Both the position numbers and the translations under genes were made by a program. A stretch of DNA of 28,289 nucleotides from Apostichopus californicus (Eukaryota > Echinodermata > Holothuroidea > Aspidochirotida > Stichopodidae), in NCBI GenBank assembly GCA_020650975.1, contig JAIPMN010009678.1:1-28289 (forward strand). Reading direction: 5' to 3'. The notes below the pieces were generated by a model that worked only from the letters and a program-made list of their open reading frames with translations, had not been told where the DNA came from and did not search any database. Below, one piece after another: positions 18,801-28,270 of this stretch. How positions within the stretch are numbered: the first letter of the stretch is position 1; every line of letters starts with the position of its first letter.

Positions 18801-20956
18801 CTTGCACTTAAAGAAAAGCATTTGAGCATTTCATATGCTCATGTTCAAAGTGATATTGTAGATTGGTGTAACTACAAAATTGCCATTTACCTCTTTTGTT
18901 AAACTTTATCAGGTTTATGTGATAAATTGACAATAAACAGTGTATTACACCCAATGTCTTCTACAATGAAGGAGCTACATTTTGTTATAATAACATACAC
19001 ATCTGATGTGTTGATCTCTCTACCAGTCAGTGGCCATTATTTTAGCTTCTTCCAAAATCAATGAGCTATATGATCACATCTTGCCAAAACTTGAGAAAAA
19101 CTGATGTGATGCTCTCCTAACCAATAAACCTTATAAAACTGCATTCTGTAGGATAATAATACTTGAACAAAAATAAACTGACCTATTAACAGATTGCTGG
19201 AATTTTGTTTACTCAACAGGAATTGAGAGTGCTGTACATTCACTGAAGTCACTCATACTTGCCTTTGCTGCTATGGACAGGAGAGTGGATCCTGAAACTG
19301 CTTTGAAGTTGTCCTGGCTTGAACTGGAATTTCAGGTACAGACTAGTTTATTCTTAGACCAAGCAGTAGCTATGTCTGCTTGATGCTTTTATACCAAAAT
19401 GACTGCAGAAGATGTGTGGCGGAGTTGGCCTTCTATGACTAGGCATATTGTAGCGATTTTTAAGAGCTGGAATACAAAAGGAAGTTTTTGGACATTCCTT
19501 CAACTGAATAATTACAAAGTTTAAAGGGTGTGAAGACTCGCGCAAAAAGAAACGTCTAATGCCGGTAATTTGACCTAGTTTCGAATGAGGTGTAACAGAA
19601 GTGTTAAACACCACCATCGGTCCCAGAAAATACACAGACAGCTTGCTAACGTCGGTAATTAGACTCTAGTCTACAGTCAGTACGTACAGCTGCGGTCAAT
19701 ACCCACAGCACAGTATACAAACGATACAGCGATGGACATCTCAGGTCCAGCTAAAGATAACAACTAAGGTATCACGTTTCATTACTGTCTGCATTTTGTA
19801 GCGACACGAACAAAACGTCACTTGCAAGCAACGGAAAGTTAACTTTATCAGATGGCCGCATGCGGTTTGGGGCGAGTCTTCAATGCCTTTAATAAATAGT
19901 TTTGGAAGACAATATCTCATATAGTTTTTGTGCCTTGAACGCACTTTCATGGGTGGATACGTGTGCATTATAAATCTTTGTTATTATTATTAAGTGATAC
20001 TGTCAAAGATCTAAAAATATCTTTAGAACCCCCCCCGCCTTCCTCCTCGGAATTTAGATTTCTGCATTTCAGCACTAGAATGATAGTCCCTCCACTGAAG
20101 AATGGAAAGAACATATCATGGGGTGGGGGGTATGAAGAGAGACAGGGGTAAAATGTGCAAGTCAGAGAGGGACAGAGGTGAAATGTGCAAGTTAGGAGAG
20201 GGACAGGGGTAACATGTGCAAGTCAAGATCTGCTTCATCTGATATTTGTTTTTACATTCAATAGTTGATGTAGCCTGTGGAAAGGTTCCAATGAGAAAGT
20301 AAACATTACCTCAGGAAAGGATCTACTGTGTCTTTATATGCAGTGTAGTAATCACACCCGATACTCATAGCTAGTACAGTAACTACTGTTCATATGTTCC
20401 ACAACCGTGCATCAGTAACTACTGCGCTGTGTTCGCAACACAGTAACATGTGTTACAGTTGGCACAGTAATTACTGGAAAGCTGTTACACGTTGAACTAC
20501 AAGTCCGACAGGTGAAAATTTGCAGTAATTAAAAAAAAAAACAATTTAATTGTTTTTAAATTTTTAAAATTAAAGTTTAAATTTTTAAATTTGCAGTAAA
20601 AAAAACTTGCAGTAGTTACTGTGCCACCTGTAACAGTGTTATGAACACAGCGCAGTAGTTACTGATGCACCGTTGTGGAACATGAACAGTAGTTACTGTA
20701 CTAGCTATGAGTATTGGCTGGCAATCATCATTGAACCTGTTGAGTTTACCATGGAGATACTCCGTGCACTGTCAAGTAATGTTTCTGTAAACTAACAGAA
20801 CATTTTAATTGTCTGTTTCAGATCGCCAAATGGGGTCGTGTCGAATGGAGTCACGATGTGGAGTTTGCAGACCTCAAAGCCAGGGTTTCAGCAGCAGTGC
20901 TCTTTATTCACATGGTCTTAGAACAGACACAAACTATTCAGAAAATGACATCCTGA
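15722..20956 (+). CDS. ATPAF2: ATPAF2, mitochondrial F1-ATPase assembly factor 2 (ATP12)
   Basis: Complete coding region of six exons: 15722-15827, 16939-17129, 17498-17595, 18321-18514, 19220-19335 and 20822-20956. It encodes 279 aa (human 289). ATPAF2/Atp12 is a matrix chaperone that binds the F1 alpha subunit before alpha-beta assembly. The N-terminus MAFQKLFVPNFRTVLSRHG is basic and lacks acidic residues, as expected for a mitochondrial presequence. Family hallmarks follow: VATEWDSQ (residues 81-88, with Trp85 matching human Trp94, a known disease position), TSLCNTAIDNPTER, NHWDPVIDW, the IESAVHSLKS helix and the C-terminal IAKWGRVEWSHDVEFADLKA. All introns are GT-AG and phases join exactly. 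The start has a good context (A at -3, G at +4). Its 3' end faces DRC3. Confidence 0.96.
15828..16938 (+). other. ATPAF2: ATPAF2 intron 1
   Basis: GT-AG intron of 1111 bases. It holds an inverted-repeat element at 16283-16724 with internal CCTTTAAA-type repeats. The rest is AT-rich with nothing recognised. Confidence 0.85.
16283..16724. mobile_element. Element with 13-bp inverted ends and CCTTTAAA repeats
   Basis: CAGACCTCCCAGC at 16283-16295 is exactly inverted at 16712-16724. Between them CCTTTAAA, TTTAAAGCC and CCTTTATTTTG motifs recur several times. The CAG...CTG ends would suit a hAT-type element, but no 8-bp duplication flanks it. Confidence 0.55.
16939..17129 (+). CDS. ATPAF2: ATPAF2 exon 2
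   Basis: Acceptor CATAACAG, residues 36-99 from DPKKFYKNVSIAKADGLFEI to KKHSMYL, donor GTAAGA. It contains the VPTEPLAVAVATEWDSQ segment typical of the ATP12 family, including Trp85. Confidence 0.95.
17498..17595 (+). CDS. ATPAF2: ATPAF2 exon 3
   Basis: Acceptor TCTCTCTTTTAG, residues 100-131 (TSLCNTAIDNPTERS to FLETDTL) plus two bases of a Cys codon, donor GTAAGT. It matches human TSLCNTALDNPTQR and DTDTICYR. Confidence 0.95.
17596..19219 (+). other. ATPAF2: ATPAF2 introns 3 and 4 (flanking exon 4)
   Basis: Introns 17596-18320 and 18515-19219 are AT-rich GT-AG introns. I see no element, RNA gene or extra exon in them. The span shown includes exon 4 at 18321-18514. Confidence 0.6.
18321..18514 (+). 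CDS. ATPAF2: ATPAF2 exon 4
   Basis: Acceptor ACACCATCAG completes Cys132. Residues 133-196 run from FRLDEPPELAELQTNHWDPV to HNEWALV, donor GTAATG. The WDP-IDW motif and the TSI-SPTI segment match the family. Confidence 0.95.
19220..19335 (+). CDS. ATPAF2: ATPAF2 exon 5
   Basis: Acceptor ACTCAACAG completes Gly197. Residues 198-235 run from IESAVHSLKSLILAFAAMDR to LELEFQ, donor GTACAG. This is the hydrophobic helical core of the C-terminal domain. Confidence 0.95.
20136..20225 (+). repeat. About 30-bp tandem repeat, three copies
   Basis: Three units share GAGAG, GACAGGGGTAA (or GACAGAGGTGA), AATGTGCAAGT (or CATGTGCAAGT). Units start near 20136, 20165 and 20196. They are intronic. Confidence 0.8.
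20357..20716. mobile_element. Long palindromic element in ATPAF2 intron 5
   Basis: Arms of about 120 bases are inverted. The left begins ATACTCATAGCTAGTACAGT, and the right ends with its exact reverse complement finishing AGCTATGAGTAT. Paired inner blocks include GTTCCACAAC, GCATCAGTAACTACTGCGCT and GGCACAGTAA. The motif CAGTAACTACTG and its inverse recur several times within each arm, so the arms also hold repeats. The centre (about 20525-20605) is an A/T-only spacer. It has the size and shape of a foldback MITE. Confidence 0.9.
20822..20956 (+). CDS. ATPAF2: ATPAF2 exon 6 (terminal)
   Basis: Acceptor TGTCTGTTTCAG, residues 236-279 from IAKWGRVEWSHDVEFADLKA to IQKMTS, then TGA at 20954-20956. 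It aligns with the end of human ATPAF2; the last few residues diverge. Confidence 0.95.
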   Translation: MAKWGRVEWSHDVEFADLKARVSAAVLFIHMVLEQTQTIQKMTS

Positions 20957-22666
20957 ACTTTCCTTTTGTGATGTCATAATAGAAACTGTTACCCACTTCT
21001 GTTTGGAAATTGAAGACCTTTTTGATGGAACTCCTGCAGAGAACATTATTTTGAGGCTAGCACACACATGGCTGCAAAGTAACATGCATAGTCATGAGGT
21101 TAATATTCATTCTCTTGAAATTGTTCTGCTTATGGTTTATTCATAAAAATCATTTATACTGATATCATTTTCATGATGTTGTGGAAAGAAGTGTACACAA
21201 TAATGAGAAATACAACATGATGTTAACTTGCTGCTTGAACTATTTGCAATTTTTAGTGTGCTTAAAAGTTTGTTTTGATGTCTTGTGGTAATACAAATTG
21301 CAAACACAAATAATCTTACAATGTACTATATAAGTGTTTACTACATTTTCCAGTATTTTCTGAAATTTCTGATCTGTTAAAATTCAGCCAAATATGAGAG
21401 GACTTCTTGAACCCCCTCCACACCTTTCCCCTCTCCTCATCTTCCAAGATTCCATTTTTGAAGATATCCTAATACCCTGCATTTACATATTGAGTAAAAT
21501 AGCAGTAGGGAAGTCCTCAAAATGGTTGTTAACATTTTGAAGTAATTAAGTAAACAAAAGATGACAAACTCAGAGGAATGAAGATAGAATGTAACATCTT
21601 TAATCCCAATATTTAATAATTAAACAAAAAATCAAGGCTTCTTCAAGTGGTTAAACAAGAAATGTTTTACCCTTTCAATAAATAATCATTGTCCTACAAA
21701 CTTTAGAAAATTATTTGCATATTTCGAGTTATTCTATTGTATTTACAAAGCTACGCTGCAAATTCTGCCATTAAAGACCTGTGTTACATGCATAAGCAAT
21801 GGACGGGTTAAACGGTGAAAGCAAATATAGTCAAGGTGAACAATGTGTGATGAATAGTTGTACCAGAGGATCCTAAATGTTGGTCACTATTAGTAAATGT
21901 TGTCAGACCAGTAACTGCTAAAGTGTTATAGAAGTACTGGTCAATGTTAAAACCTCCATTATTTGTCCATGACCAAACACTCATTAAGAACATACTTTTA
22001 CCAACCCTTACTTAACCGGCTCTGTGTAGTAGGCTATATAAATTAAAGAATAATGGGTAAAATTGGTTTTAAACCCATGGGTTTCACATGAGGGTGGAGC
22101 TAGTTGAAGGAGAGACCAGTACACACATGTAAACATCTGCTACACTATCCATTAAGCTTGTAATGAAATTGAGACTAGGCATGGGCTGTCATGCACAAAT
22201 TACATTATAATATAGCTGGAATAATTGTGATGGCATAGAACTATCTGCTAGCTTGAAGGGATTTCTAAGTATGCTGGTCTGGCTTAAACTTACTCAGACT
22301 TTAAACCCAACCTTACATTACAATTTCTATTTAACTTGAGGGTGGGGGGGGGGGTGGGGTGGCAGAGTTATTATTTGTTGTTGTTAACATTTAACCAATT
22401 AGAAATACTTAGCCCAGTATTCCCATTCTTGTGACTTCCATCCTCCCAACTTCCCCTCCCAATCTCAATTTCTTCCCAATCTCCCCTCCTCTCAATATTA
22501 CCTCCGTTATACCTGGAATTATTACTACACATCAGGCAGTATGGAGGCTGTTATTAACTTTCAAAGAGAAGATTTCTGTACAACACTTCCAGTTTGACAC
22601 AGGAGTAAGAAGTGATATATGACAATGACAAAGTTAAATCCTTTCGTTCTGTTTGGTTACAGTATC
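20957..22666. other. Tail-to-tail ATPAF2/DRC3 interval
   Basis: This interval holds both 3' UTRs. An AATAAA at 21677-21682 on the plus strand could end the ATPAF2 transcript. A G run with one T interruption lies at about 22344-22362, and a C/T-rich stretch at about 22440-22495. No further gene is supported. Confidence 0.5.
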
Positions 22667-22912
22667 TCATTGCAAACCAGGCAGTTCAAGAGTCCTAATT
22701 TCCTCTTTCAAGTTATCAATATAGTTATTAATTTCCTTGACTCGATCTCTGTTTCTGAGAACCTCCTCCTCTTGGTGAATGGTCTCCATCAGCGATGCCA
22801 TCCATCCGTTGGCTCTCTGGATGATGTCGTCCTCTCTGTTATCTATCTTCAGGAGATGGACGTCGTGAGAGGCGTTGACTGCACTGGTGATTGTGTCTTT
22901 ATCCACGAGGAG
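22667..22912 (-). CDS. DRC3: DRC3 last exon
   Basis: Acceptor TTCTTCATCAG, then CTC-CTC-GTG. It encodes 81 residues from LLVDKDTITSAVNASHD through DVHLLKIDNREDDI and NRDRVKEINNYIDNLKEEI to the end at PGLQ, TGA at 22667-22669. Its first 31 bases form part of a 66-bp tandem repeat that continues into the intron. Confidence 0.95.
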   Translation of the reverse strand, partial: LLVDKDTITSAVNASHDVHLLKIDNREDDIIQRANGWMASLMETIHQEEEVLRNRDRVKEINNYIDNLKEEIRTLELPGLQ

Positions 22913-25900
22913 CTGATGAAGAACGGCAAAAAACAATAACATTTATACACTGGTGATTTCGTCTTTATCCACGAGGAGCTGATTAAGAAAATGGCAAGAA
23001 CAATAATATTTATACACTGGTGATTTCGTCTGTATGCACCAGGAGCTGATTAAGAAACAGAAAAACAATAACATTTATGCACTGGTGATTGTGTCTTTAT
23101 CCACGAGGAGCTGATAAAGAAACGGCAAAAACAATAACATTTATGCACTGGTGGTTATGTCTTTATTTATGAGCAGCTGATTCAGAAACAGAAAAACAAT
23201 AACATTTATACACTGGTGATAGTGTCTTAATCCATGAGGAGCTGATTAAGAAACAGCAAACAACAATAACATTTCTAGGATTAGCAATATGTAAATAATA
23301 TCACACTTTGGAGTAATGGATGAAGTAAGCATGCCTGTTGACTTTGCTTTTTGTTATGAAATGACCTGTTGACCCCAAATGACCACTGAACTTCATAGAA
23401 ACCAATAGGCTACTTGTACTCAATAAGACAGATTCACGTACCAAGTAAGAAGTTAATCCACCATGAACTTTTTGAGTTATAGTGTTTACAAGCCAGTGTC
23501 ACACATACACACCTCATCACCATCGCATAGATTTCGTCTGTCACGGAATCAAAAAGTCTTACCAATGATAATTTGTTACAGATATAAAGATTTCAGTAAA
23601 ACCTAATGGTTGAGAGACATCTGCATCCTAGGGAACCAAACGGATTTAAAACAGAAACTAACAGGTCCATATACTCCATTTTCCTCTAACACTACCCTGA
23701 CTATGTCACTACCTCTCACTGAACCAGAAAGCAAAAAGGAAACGGCCAGCTTACCATTTTGAGTTCCTCGCTGAGTTCGTCATCGAGTTCGTTCTTGACG
23801 TATTTCTCCAGGGTCAGGATAGCAATCTCTAACACCTTCTCGTGATGAATATTCTCTAAATCTCTTACCTGCGATATCGTAGAGCATATTGCATTAAGGA
23901 TTTTTTTTTTATTAATTTTTTTATCTAGGTCTTGGTAAGTTATGGGATAGGATAGCAGTAGTGGATTAACACCCCCCCTCCCTCTACATTAAGTTATGCA
24001 GGCACAAACAGAAAAATAAAGTTGGCATGCAATTACCTGGAAGTTTTCCAAGGCCCCTTCACCTTAGGGGCACCTGGTTATTTGACAAGTCTGCCTGTTT
24101 TATGATCCAGCATAGGGTAGGAGGTACAGATAGAAGGACTAGGAACGGCAAACTAATTACCAACAAACCTTGGAGTAAAATCTTACATGATCAAGAAATT
24201 TTCTACATTGGATGCTATAGAGTACTACAAGGTGTTGATCATAAGTAGTAGATTCTGCTCGCCATTCCTTCATTCATAACCTGTATAACCTACACCATTT
24301 GTTTAATATTTTCTTGCGAACTGTCTATATTATGTGATTTCAATGCTTGACTCTTATCAAACAATCTTTAGAGGTCTCCCAAGTTAGAAGCAGACATACA
24401 ACTATGCTCACAATAAATAACCTTGTACCTGGGGATATACATTATAACCGGTAGAGAAACTTACGTCTTCAAGGCAAATAATATCAGTACTAGTAAAAGT
24501 TCTTGATACCCAGCTTTAAGCCATTTAGCAGTACATACTCAATAGACTCATGCAGAGTAACGTGCAAACAAGTAAAGTGAAAAAGTTTTTACCCCAAAAC
24601 ATAGCTATATGCACCCAGAGAACAATCAAACTTAAGTAATTTGCCAGCTTATAGGCCATCAGCATAGCCCCCAAATATGAAAATAATAATAATAGCAATT
24701 CATGCTCAAAGACTTAGTTTACTGGCCAGGGGCACAACCCTGTATTTACCAAAATTTCTCAAAGGGAGGAGTGCACCCCTCCTCTCAACAAACATCATCT
24801 TAGGCCCCCTTCCCAAGTACAAGAATGGTGGTTGCACCCCTGCTACTGACACATTCAAAGCACCCTCCTTCTCTGAGAGATTTGATGGTCTAATGTGACA
24901 AATCCTATGACCCTCTAATTCAATGGCAACTGCTATCTTATACTGGCAAACATTGCAAGAACAAACAGAAAGATACATCAATATATACAGCATTCTAATG
25001 TACAATCACAGAATAGTAAAAGTGAAGAATCAAAGCCAGAAAGAATCTGCAACCTTATTTCAGGAAAGGATATAGTCCTTGGACAAACTCGACAAAATTT
25101 GAGACCATATCAGCGAGACTTCTCTCAAAATCTTTAATGGTGTCCTACGAGGAAAAAAGAAAGACGGTTTTCATGTTGTTTATATTTCAAATAGAGAACT
25201 ATCTTTGAGATTATAGTCAGAGAGGAGCATACATGCACATAATTTATGAAAGATGATATATATAAAGAAAATAGATGAAAAGTTCTTTAATTTCACTATA
25301 GTCATAAACGTAATCAAATACTTCCACTGCAGGTCCCTATATCAGTGAGAATTTTAGTTATTATTTAGTCCAAACTTTCAGCATAAGTTGCTTATTAAAT
25401 ATGAGATAATATAAACAAAGAGTTACAACATGTGGCCCGAATTAGGAGTACAATAACTCAAATCAAAGATATGAGAGCGATTCAATTTGCTAGCATGAAA
25501 AGATAATATTTGCCAATGAAACTTTTTCCGCTTGGTAAAAGTTGAGCAAATTAAAGGAAAGTACAATCTTATCAACATGTAATATTGGTTCCAAAATTTG
25601 AACTGTTTATTTCATCCTGTGTTACAGATGGTTATTGCTAATTTTAAATGCTATTTAGATTGAGAAGAAACAGCTGCATCAACAACAACAATAATAATAT
25701 TTATAACAACAACCCAAATCAACATAAAATAGGTCAGATGATAAAGACAATTGACCAACTAAGCATATAAACAAGCAAACCCAAATATGATTAATACTTT
25801 CACTATAAAGCAATGAAAGGAAGGAAGGGGAAAAAATACCTTGCTAAAATAAATTTTTCATCTACTGCAAAAAAATGCTTTGTGGGCGTTAAAATGTTAA

Positions 25901-28270
25901 TCTGCCTCTGAAGATCCTAGGAATAAAATATCACAGCCTTTTACTTATTTGTACTTTCATATTTATTTTTAACTCATCCCAGAGTTCACGTCCTCTGAGT
26001 AAAATATGAATTATTAACTTTGCTATTGGATTTGTAATTCATAATTGACAACATCGCCCACTGTTTGAGATGAGTGTTATCCCTGACCACACACTATGGA
26101 TCTCACCTCCAGTTGGTCGACAAGTTGCAGTTCGTAGCCCATCAACGTATCCCACAGTTTACTGATATCGTCATCGTACTCCGCCAGCTTGGAGTCTAAT
26201 ACTTTAGCATCACTGATCACTGTCAGGTCTGACAGACACTATAAGAAAGGAATAATAAATAAAAACTTGCAACGATTACTGTTTCAACATCCATATATAA
26301 CGATGGTTAATTGTATCTTATGGATGTAATACAAGGTATGTTTTTCATATAAATTAAGCACACTTTGTAACAGAGAACAAGAAGCACCTAATATCCTGAC
26401 AAGAACACTGTGTACCTGCTCAGAAGACTCAAATGATGAAGTGAGCAGTTTTCTGACATTGTATCTCTCTTGATTATGATTTAAACAATGTTAAGTATGA
26501 TATTCTTTACATGTAGAATACCTTTAAAGGATATATTAACCCAACTATCATATTTAGCTTCTATGACAGAGATTTTCGTAACGAACAACTTCCCAAAAGC
26601 CGCTAAGCAAGAGATATCGTAACTTAAAAGCTTTGTCTGGGGGCTATCATTTTGTAAATCTTTGATTCCATAGTGCCATCAGGATCTGAAATGTTTTACT
26701 TGATTTTTCGTTTCCATATTTCCATGGTAAAATGTTAACAGTGTTACTGAAACCAATGACATCATTAGGTCATAATAAGAGCTTCAGAAGTTTAGATTCA
26801 GCATTTGCAAAACTCATCTCCAAGAAAGAAAATAAACATTGTAATAAATAAAGCATAATGTGTCTCGCTGATGTCATGTTTAGACTTGATCAAGTCTTCA
26901 GTCTTTAGTGTGGAGGATCACCAAATGGAATAAGATATTTCTAAGCTGTTTAGGACAGTTGTTCATGACTTTTACCTCTATAATATAGGTGAATAATGAT
27001 GGTTGGGTCTCTGTCTCCTTAGTCACTTCTAAGGAAAGCTTTATCATCAAATCAATTGACAAATTCTTGCATGAAGTGAAAAGCAATGAAACTATAGTTT
27101 AATAGTTTTGATTGATAGTTACTATTTTAAGCTATTGGTAACTAAATGACATCGCAGCAGATATTACCTTCTTTCTGTACTTGTTGAAGTCTTCAATTTT
27201 ACTGGTCCCCATCTCCTTATTTTCAGTCTTGGCTTCCTCGATGCATGAATAAAACTCATTGACCTCTTTCTGCCTCTTCTCGTGCTCCTGTAATCCAAAG
27301 TTGAACACCTGTCGACAGATCCCAACCATCTTCTCTTTGTATGTGTGCATGAGTCAAGGATATGGTTGGTGAAATTATACATATATATCTATATATATTG
27401 AGAGATATATAATGTGTCACAAACCCACATACAATTTATCAAAAGAAGCTTATCCTTCTTTACATGAAAAATTTTCCTATTGAAATCTTTATGAAAATTT
27501 TATATGATAGACGACTGAATGGATAGTTAATAAAATCATTGATATTTAATAATAATAATACCATGATTTTTCACCCATAACAGCCTAAAACAGTTCATTT
27601 TTAAAAACCACTGACGTGCCTCAGTAATATATGGCGATTGTAAGTTTGAGAATTATGATGTTACAACACACTAACGTGCAAGGACTATTTCACTTCTCAA
27701 AAGTTTGAAATGCAAAACAAAAAGTCATTAAAATATTAAACAATGCTGATTTCAAATTTTAATGCTAGAGGTATATTATTGCTCATTTGACTTGCAGTTT
27801 TTTGATTATGAGATTCTTGTCAACATGCAACATGCAGGTTGAAAATGTAAAGCAAGGAATGTCTCTGGTTTATGTACATTCAGTTTTGATGATTCAGATT
27901 GACATCAGAGCAGACACACATTCATAAATCATGCAAAGACTTAACATTCAACACATACATAATTTTATGTCTCACTGATCAAACATGGATACTGATTCTA
28001 AACTCATACCTTACAAGTTCTTGATAGTATAGAATAAGAGATTTAACATGTGTAAACCAGTCAGTAAATACTAATAATGAATGATAAACTATCGTATCTT
28101 GCATGCATGGAGAGAAGATTTTTCATGAATCTATTTTATCCAGCTATGAAAGGATATACAAGAAGCAGTTCATCGACTCCAGGTAAAGAGGCCAGCTTCT
28201 GGGCCTCTGGATCATCAGAGAAAAGGCTTTCAAAGAGATGAGGTCCATTGAGATTCTCAACATAGGCTGC
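22667..28270 (-). CDS. DRC3: DRC3/LRRC48, dynein regulatory complex subunit 3 (3' part)
   Basis: Six exons are visible: 28270-28158, 27342-27168, 26238-26107, 25144-25074, 23878-23755 and 22912-22667. They encode the last 286 residues. The N-terminal leucine-rich repeats lie beyond the right edge (human protein about 523 aa). DRC3 is part of the nexin-dynein regulatory complex that links doublet microtubules and controls ciliary dynein. The visible part is the coiled-coil C-terminal half. Hallmarks are LNGPHLFESLFSDD, ASLPGVDELL, FNFGLQEHEKRQKEV, LQLVDQLE, VRDLENIHHEKVLEIAI, VDKDTITSAVNASHD, VHLLKIDNRED and NRDRVKEINNYID, all matching human DRC3 in order. Two introns have U12-type AT-AC boundaries, and joining at those sites is the only way to keep frame and homology. 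The last intron has an acceptor-copying tandem repeat. Confidence 0.95.
22882..23276 (-). repeat. 66-bp tandem array spanning a DRC3 splice acceptor
   Basis: Six units start at CACTGG(T)G near 22882, 22948, 23015, 23080, 23146 and 23211, with spacing of 65-67 bases. The first unit contains the first 31 coding bases of the last DRC3 exon and its acceptor. The other five are intronic and each keeps a CAG plus CTCCT-like exon start. Units differ by scattered substitutions, so the array is not brand new. Confidence 0.93.
23361..23524 (-). repeat. Dispersed repeat family 1, copy B
   Basis: Reverse complement of the family seen at 904-1080, with the same block order ending in the GT-rich stretch. 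It lies in the last DRC3 intron, just upstream (in transcript sense) of the 66-bp array. Confidence 0.8.
23755..23878 (-). CDS. DRC3: DRC3 exon after U12 intron A
   Basis: The 3' splice site reads GCTCTAC, giving an AC end. The first base completes a Leu codon, then ISQVRDLENIHHEKVLEIAI to SEELKM, donor GTAAGC. Starting instead at the later CGCAG would delete ISQ, which aligns with conserved human sequence. Confidence 0.92.
23879..25073 (-). other. DRC3: U12-type AT-AC intron A of DRC3
   Basis: The 5' end is ATATCCTTTC (from 25073 downward), a perfect U12 AT-AC donor. A TCCTTAAT branch element at 23900-23893 has its branch A 15 bases from the AC end at 23880-23879. Length 1195 bases. It also holds a G/C-richer stretch at 24720-24900 with no recognised gene. 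Confidence 0.88.
25074..25144 (-). CDS. DRC3: DRC3 exon before U12 intron A
   Basis: Acceptor TTTCCTCGTAG, 23 codons (DTIKDFERSLADMVSNFVEF then VQG) plus CT, followed by ATATCCTTT. Read-through reaches TAA after six more codons, and no usable in-frame GT donor keeps the VQG-L segment. Confidence 0.92.
25145..26106 (-). other. DRC3: DRC3 intron between coiled-coil exons
   Basis: GT-AG intron of 962 bases, AT-rich, with AAC/AAT-type short microsatellites around 25678-25712. No additional exon or element is recognised. Confidence 0.7.
26107..26238 (-). CDS. DRC3: DRC3 coiled-coil exon
   Basis: Acceptor CTTTCTTATAG, 44 codons from CLSDLTVISDAKVLDSKLAE to LQLVDQLE, donor GTGAGA. Both ends are phase 0. 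The LQLVDQLE segment matches human MQLVEQLE. Confidence 0.94.
26828..26920 (-). repeat. Dispersed repeat family 2, copy B
   Basis: Reverse complement similar to 11037-11150, sharing AGACTTGATCAAGTCTAAA, ATGACATCA and TTTATTACAATGTTTATTTTC. It lies in the DRC3 intron 26239-27167, where I see nothing else. Confidence 0.75.
27168..27342 (-). CDS. DRC3: DRC3 exon after U12 intron B
   Basis: It begins after ATGCACAC (AC end). One base completes Val, then YKEKMVGICRQVFNFGLQEH to FNKYRKK, donor GTAATA. A consensus TCCTTGAC branch element lies 11 bases before the exon, and no pyrimidine tract is present, as expected for U12 introns. Confidence 0.93.
27343..28157 (-). other. DRC3: U12-type AT-AC intron B of DRC3
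   Basis: The 5' end is ATATCCTTTC (from 28157 downward), the same ten bases as intron A. The branch element TCCTTGAC at 27360-27353 fits the TCCTTRAC consensus exactly, and the intron ends AC at 27344-27343. Length 815 bases. An AT microsatellite lies at about 27383-27411. Confidence 0.9.
28158..28270 (-). CDS. DRC3: DRC3 exon before U12 intron B
   Basis: Acceptor TTAATTTCCAG, 37 codons (AAYVENLNGPHLFESLFSDD to GVDELLL) plus GT, followed by ATATCCTTT. It is the most upstream exon visible; the rest of DRC3 lies past the window edge. Confidence 0.93.

Larger units (their letters stand above)
19336..20821 (+). other. ATPAF2: ATPAF2 intron 5
   Basis: GT-AG intron of 1486 bases, the longest of the gene. 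It contains a short 30-bp tandem repeat (20136-20225) and a long palindromic element (20357-20716) ending about 105 bases before exon 6. Confidence 0.85.

Noticed and set aside
19553..19675. Similar segments TAATGCCGGTAATTTGAC and TAACGTCGGTAATTAGAC about 95 bases apart
   Set aside because: Similarity is confined to about 20 bases with several mismatches, too short to call an element.
22619..22939. Plus-strand open frame of 106 codons
   Set aside because: It is antisense to the last DRC3 exon, which matches human DRC3 closely on the other strand.
22882..23276. CRISPR-like array
   Set aside because: The units are directly adjacent with no variable spacers and lie in a eukaryotic intron, so this is an ordinary tandem duplication.
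24706..25005. Minus-strand open frame of 99 codons in a DRC3 intron
   Set aside because: It falls inside U12 intron A, has no splice support and its G/C-richer core looks like a repeat remnant.
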